64,000 bases of DNA from Methylomonas fluvii (GTDB lineage Bacteria; Pseudomonadota; Gammaproteobacteria; Methylococcales; Methylomonadaceae), in the NCBI RefSeq assembly GCF_014850975.1, contig NZ_JACXST010000004.1, positions 1-64,000 on the forward strand. The letters run 5' to 3'. The notes below the pieces were generated by a model. That model was not told where the DNA came from. It did not search any database and worked only from the letters and a program-made list of their open reading frames with translations. Shown here one piece after another: positions 61,501 through 64,000 of this stretch; the first letter of the stretch is position 1, and each line of letters starts with the position of its first letter. The translations under genes were made by a program, and so were the position numbers.

Positions 61501-64000
61501 TGATAAGAGCCAACACCATTTGCACTAACTGTTCGATAGTCATACCCGCGACTGATAACGTCGGCGTTGTCGATATATCGATAGTCATGTTTTTTGATTG
61601 TATTAACAATACCGCGACGGACAGATTTACCATCGGAATCTAACCGCTCCCCAATGTCTCCGAGATAAAACACATCGCCTTTGCTCTTTCCGAATTCAGA
61701 GACGAACCACCCGCTTAGATCACCTTCTTTAGCGTTTTCCTTGACGAACTTTTTAACCTCATCCCACTTGTAATAGTGGACTTCATTGGTGACGGCCAAC
61801 TCAACATAACGAGTCTGGGCACCGGTTTTCTTATCCTCATAAGCAACATCATCCCGCGTTTTTTGGATACTCAAAGCGGTCATTGTCTGTAGACCAACAT
61901 CGTACAAACCACGTTGCTTTGCATAATCAACGGCTTCAATAAGACGTTGCTCGAATTCGCCAAAAACTTGATTCTGCATGTCAGTTTTCAGTGACAGCAG
62001 GCGGTTTAAAAACTGCGGTATAGCCGGCAGATTGCTCTCATTCAATGAAGCATTTTCATCAAGCAGATTAAGCCCCATCTGCTTGGTAACTTCGTGGAAC
62101 TTAAGGCTTGTGGTCCCACGATAAAGATCACGAAAAAAGTTATTCAGCGCGGTCGATGCATATTGGCTTTCAAGATTGTCGGAAGCGGTAAACATACCTT
62201 GGCTAGTCGCTTCTCTCTGTCCTCGAGTAAGCGCTCCGAGTTGATCTAGTCGACGAGCAATTGACGACACAAAGCGCTTTTGTGCCTTTAAATTGGTGGT
62301 AGGCAATACATAATGCGGCTCCTGAGCTTGATTGGTTCGGTGAGTTCGCCCAAACCCTTGCACAGCGGCATCGGCCCGCCAACCAGGTTGCAAGATGTAA
62401 TGAATTCGCTTACGTTGATTCTCCGCAGTATTATCGGCATGAAAGCTATAGCCAGTCCCGCCAGCGCCCGAGAATATGAGAATGTCCTTTTTGTCAGCCT
62501 GAAAGGCCTCCGCATCGGCCCTAGAAGAATGTTTGCCTCGCTTCTCTTCGACGACTTTGAGATTGCCTTCATCGTCGCGCGTTTGAACAAACCGACGTCC
62601 ACGGCCAGTAACCTCTGCGACCCGTTCAGAACCAAAAGCATTGATGATTGAGTCCAATGGATTTTCAGGAACACGGACTTGATACAACGTGTCCAGCAGC
62701 GAATCGCGCAAAGCAATTGCCTCTCGATCAAATACTTGATTCCCTTCCGAGTCACGTACTGGAACGTAGGTGGTGTTGCCGTTAGCGTCTTGTGTTTGCT
62801 CATAAGCAGCTACCGGGAATCCGTTTCTGACATAATCCATTAGCATTTGCCGAGGCGTAAAATCCAATTCCTCCAAAGGGGCATCATTCGCCGTAGCGTC
62901 GGCGATAATCCGCTCCTGTGCAGCTTCGTTTGTATTTACCAACTGAATCACAGCCGCGTGACCAGCGTCCAGTTGATCGCGAATATGGTCTATCACTGCC
63001 GGCGTCTGCATGGCTGTGACAATTTGATTGAAAAATCGTTGATGGGCGCCCCAGAACTGAGACATAGCCGCACTTTTACCCGGACCACTCTTACCGGCTT
63101 GAGTGAGTTCAAGAGCTTGCTCAACATTATTTAAAACGACTTGCCAAGCGCCGGCGAGCTCGTTGTAAATATCTTCCTGTAAATCAGATAGTGGATGTTC
63201 CAACCTATCATAAGAGACACCATCGTAGGACAGCGACCTGGCCAAATACATGCCCATCGCCTTCATGTCTCGGCTGATCAATTCCATTGATGCAATGCCG
63301 CCTTTCGACACCCCGTTGATAAAGGCAGTTGTGTCAGCAAACGGCGTGCCCTCGCCCCATAAACCTAGACGATCCGCGTAACTAAGATTGCTTATCTCGG
63401 TAGCTCCGGTGGCTGACACATAGGTAACACGCGAATTAGGCAATTCGCGTTGTAAGTTAATACCGGCTATCGCTTGTTGTGATGGCTTCTTGACGCCTCG
63501 TTTTCCCTTAATCGCAATGGCATTGCCCATGCTATGGGCTTCATCAAATGCAATAACACCATCAAAATCCTTACCTAACCAATCTATGATCTGTTGAGCG
63601 CGAGACTTACCGCCCTTTTGTCCCAAATCATTTGCCTGCTTTTTCTCGCCGCCGCGTAGCGTCGAGTAAGTTGTGAATAAAATGCCCTCTTCTTGAGTGA
63701 TTGCATTACCAGCTTTGGTCTTTCCCTGGAAAAACAATTTTGACGGGTCGCCACCCACACCAGCAAAATCCCTTTTAGCATCCTCTATCAAGCCTTCATT
63801 AAAAGAAACCCAAACGGCTTTTTTCCGACCTTGCAACATGTTATCCAAAATGATGCCGGATATTTCGCGTCCCTTACCAACACCAGTGCCATCACCAATG
63901 AAAAAGCCTTTCCTTGAACCATTCGGCAAAGTTTCTGAGTGCGCTTGCCCTGCATAAACAACGGCCTCAATTTGAGCAATCGAAAGCAATCCGTCTTCGA
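55560..64000 (-). CDS. Polyvalent protein: SBNO-like helicase, ArdC-like/zincin, GNAT-like, DUF5710 and TraC-type Toprim domains (N-terminus beyond window)
   Basis: A frame of at least 2809 codons reading in from the right edge; the TTG at 63989 is not necessarily the start. Counting from there, an SF2 helicase like strawberry notch has GDGTGVGKGREISG (~32), IAFDEAHSMGNA (~148) and VQGFGRTHRTNQAQ (~545). Near 1180 an ArdC-type N-terminal region (EQLEQGTAPWQRPW, NPLTGNRYKGINTLHLL) leads to a zincin motif ALHELGHWTGHE (~1376). A GNAT-like segment (ENDHRRLGYATELVNQL) lies near 1620, two DUF5710 units (AKALGAKWDRQHTSWFIP, AKEAGAKWDAGAKSWYV) near 2285 and 2350, and a Toprim domain (AIVIGEGYATADTL, IIIAGDNDLH) near 2625-2675. 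Such proteins enter recipients during conjugation and counter host defence or start primer synthesis. Confidence 0.9.
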   Translation of the reverse strand, partial: EDGLLSIAQIEAVVYAGQAHSETLPNGSRKGFFIGDGTGVGKGREISGIILDNMLQGRKKAVWVSFNEGLIEDAKRDFAGVGGDPSKLFFQGKTKAGNAITQEEGILFTTYSTLRGGEKKQANDLGQKGGKSRAQQIIDWLGKDFDGVIAFDEAHSMGNAIAIKGKRGVKKPSQQAIAGINLQRELPNSRVTYVSATGATEISNLSYADRLGLWGEGTPFADTTAFINGVSKGGIASMELISRDMKAMGMYLARSLSYDGVSYDRLEHPLSDLQEDIYNELAGAWQVVLNNVEQALELTQAGKSGPGKSAAMSQFWGAHQRFFNQIVTAMQTPAVIDHIRDQLDAGHAAVIQLVNTNEAAQERIIADATANDAPLEELDFTPRQMLMDYVRNGFPVAAYEQTQDANGNTTYVPVRDSEGNQVFDREAIALRDSLLDTLYQVRVPENPLDSIINAFGSERVAEVTGRGRRFVQTRDDEGNLKVVEEKRGKHSSRADAEAFQADKKDILIFSGAGGTGYSFHADNTAENQRKRIHYILQPGWRADAAVQGFGRTHRTNQAQEPHYVLPTTNLKAQKRFVSSIARRLDQLGALTRGQREATSQGMFTASDNLESQYASTALNNFFRDLYRGTTSLKFHEVTKQMGLNLLDENASLNESNLPAIPQFLNRLLSLKTDMQNQVFGEFEQRLIEAVDYAKQRGLYDVGLQTMTALSIQKTRDDVAYEDKKTGAQTRYVELAVTNEVHYYKWDEVKKFVKENAKEGDLSGWFVSEFGKSKGDVFYLGDIGERLDSDGKSVRRGIVNTIKKHDYRYIDNADVISRGYDYRTVSANGVGSYQRVTLTRAIDETEAKKLWNEQIANAPKTETKSERMLVGVILPIWDRVEGAETIQRLQTDDGEQLLGRMLGPKSAKQTLKNLGLDSGLSGMSVGDLFESIKKGNKAILSNGWEISTAKVNFEDRIEIKGRSYFTDAEKRLLKDQGAFVERINWSDRVFIPTGESGVGVFERITASKPVVDLIEKNRGKDSENSESDDLDMHVHDSSLQDDESTNVFETSANSGESPFSPCTQPPEQDGIYQLENKQYAKFQHGIWYRSYPTSEEAAQSEMNISGNMLPSDRTPDQSWVLYSHGVKDTFGEIVMPGTKVLIDEITNPITTNVVGIAVAPTNGVIRQEDVSMDKTKKPFHEVVAEKLIEQLEQGTAPWQRPWTPDEGGGFLPYNPLTGNRYKGINTLHLLSEDRNDNRWMTYKQAGELGGQVRKGEKGTGVQYWKFTDEQTKRDDNGNPVLDGEGNPVKVVVKLERPRVFFATVFNAEQIDGLPPLEKKEVTWDPIERAENILAASGADINHNGGSRAFYRPSTDSIHLPEKGQFPTAENYYATALHELGHWTGHEDRLNRDIAHPFGSEAYAKEELRAEIASMILGEELGIGHDPGQHAAYVGSWIKALRDDPMEIFRAASDAEKIQTFVLGLEQALVQEQGQALTADQRQPHELTLSEFASQVVVEQLENHGRKWNVTLGTYSAFSDAENSADAVADVHRASVNNALYLNSPENSGSSISATMPPLPVLIEYPDLVRDYGFQSQLVEFKDVTRGAYSGQVDQTLIAEVGGVQVGKLDYSIYNGIPAIQMVEVENDHRRLGYATELVNQLQRQFPNTEIEWGELTEDGEKFRDSLRMTEKPSEHAPEFERLNIAIAERDRLLSEADNFNALKNPTPEQIETHSNLTEPLNNLHDLISDLENELSNRTQTVRLVETENANTSNKSIAPESSTLTVAGLTAVEYQTLVDADEVYQRELVRVYGEDKAGDARYLQKHEDPVLQQAASAFHTASEVWHSAIADARRSLSGDNTFPRVTDESTGDAKLSSGLAADISTVLLRSEEWTFDHFQDYEGDSLDAALRKEGLHTLKDVTGDVPGQFFDNAIRRLSPVFGIEPDDFSVTNAYLERKGLAQAFQTMADRLVQEQTQQVSSSAITLSKEGVELDRRNVLDLFPELNGPDGKPNGFGISKITLMPDGKVVIDSDSKKAIVADTSAQSETGVTHQDIADYYERGFIKTVALPESTKTETAQFEGGVMRDPDVNSTERLLEDSVRNIEYAQEVIPEWRGSYVQEQGNGNVRLALDLIERGEIDKAIDALWLNVDLEHRYGGENSDEFRDAIKVVEEDWRKWQADNGVGPTITPAMKRESDDLPRDLSQVSGATFEEYQKAAEAARLEEQAVMNDPDSSDEELSAAREKRKSADLLATVNNSDFQNKVSEFEQKQAAANLSGLGGDSVRPDQQNTGNDKTFIEVPFRDKEEAKALGAKWDRQHTSWFIPAGVDQSAFSKWLPSEAGEVKVTSVVNSEVSKPNTSDKLYLAVPYSERKAAKEAGAKWDAGAKSWYVGQNANMDKLQRWLPDNTKPQQEPAMTPREEFSSLLKDMGFVLSGNHPVMDGQRHRLETVGDKAGEKAGFYVAHLDGHPAGFAQNNRTGEAQKWKSKGYSLSDGEKAELQAQSASKLQARENELKAKQDAVAASIRQLLAISPPASADHQYLQSKEARPGDLRMVPTDSTMLPPDSAVMIGKTWKESKELRDSHPDKLVFTAGDLLLSAQDVSGVIRSVQSIQENGVKRFAAGGAKQDMFHVVGGNGVEALARAPAIVIGEGYATADTLSQSLIYPTVAAFDSGNLPHVAKLLHDQFPDKPIIIAGDNDLHQELTEGRNPGKEKAEAAAKAVGGVALFPIFAPGEQAYPADLDPVTPVLAKNGGLSDAQKEAISKMKSFTDFNDLATKSELGREGVERQVINVVNKIVSDQREGIETRQHQDNVQRLELQQRQKLASRNAVATI

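Noticed and set aside
1-64000. tRNA or rRNA genes, integron attC sites, and a relaxase/oriT
   Set aside because: No cloverleaf with CCA-proximal features, rRNA words, attC-like pairs with an integrase, or relaxase motifs were seen by eye; a covariance or profile search could still find one.

Overview
The window looks like part of a large conjugative plasmid (less likely an integrative conjugative element) of a gammaproteobacterium. The clearest backbone signal is a co-directional IncP-type mating-pair-formation operon, trbD-E-F-G-H-I-J-K?-L-N-P, at 1-10224. It is supported by three perfect copies of the IncP-1 KorB operator TTTAGC(C/G)GCTAAA, one degenerate copy, a KorA-like palindrome, a KfrA-type gene, HU/IHF-like proteins, and a very large polyvalent protein ending in a TraC-type Toprim domain. 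No rRNA, tRNA, CRISPR array, replication initiator, korB gene or relaxase was found, so replication and DNA-processing functions must lie outside. I cannot name the genus.

Region by region. 1-10723: type IV secretion (trb) operon plus an OmpA-like secreted protein. 10724-23195: a defence island with a small XRE controller and a cytosine-5 DNA methyltransferase on the + strand, and a tightly packed, oppositely oriented operon encoding an ankyrin/sigma-70 fusion, a MutL/MORC-like GHKL ATPase, a Z1 ATPase, a DUF4420 PD-(D/E)XK protein, an AIPR protein and Vsr. This matches the Mza-type architecture as I recall it. The last codons of vsr are replaced by a 502-bp non-coding mini-transposon with seven sub-repeats at each end and a 6-bp target duplication. 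23196-29913: small accessory genes: HicBA, an orphan umuD with a decayed umuC, a uracil-DNA-glycosylase-like protein, a possible DUF4258-like/XRE pair, a WGR protein and a serine resolvase. 29914-30125: resolvase-proximal DNA holding remnants of Tn402/Tn5053-type transposon ends. 30162-37860: KfrA, a SEC-C protein, IHF/HU, a TPR membrane protein and small lipoprotein or zinc-ribbon genes.

38072-51401 is the most striking part. A long prokaryotic Argonaute gene with a catalytically dead-looking PIWI domain, followed by an overlapping PD-(D/E)XK nuclease gene, is split by a 9974-bp Tn3-family transposon. The transposon has 42-bp inverted repeats and a TGTAAC target duplication. Joining the two halves at the duplication restores one uninterrupted reading frame of 730 codons. 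The transposon carries its transposase and resolvase plus an RHS polymorphic toxin with a dockerin-like insert and DUF4329-like tip, and a candidate immunity gene. 51402-55443 holds small unknown genes separated by diverged direct repeats. 55560-64000 is the polyvalent protein (SBNO-like helicase, ArdC-like and zincin domains, GNAT-like segment, two DUF5710 units, Toprim), open at the right edge.

As a whole, the conjugation genes would move the element and the Kor/Kfr-type sites point to IncP-like co-regulation. The cargo consists of at least two anti-phage or anti-plasmid systems (Mza-like and Argonaute/nuclease, the second inactivated), a toxin-antitoxin pair, a toxin delivered or displayed by RHS, and anti-restriction domains that could help on entry into a new host. 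All functional statements rest on reading the sequence and family knowledge; nothing was searched.
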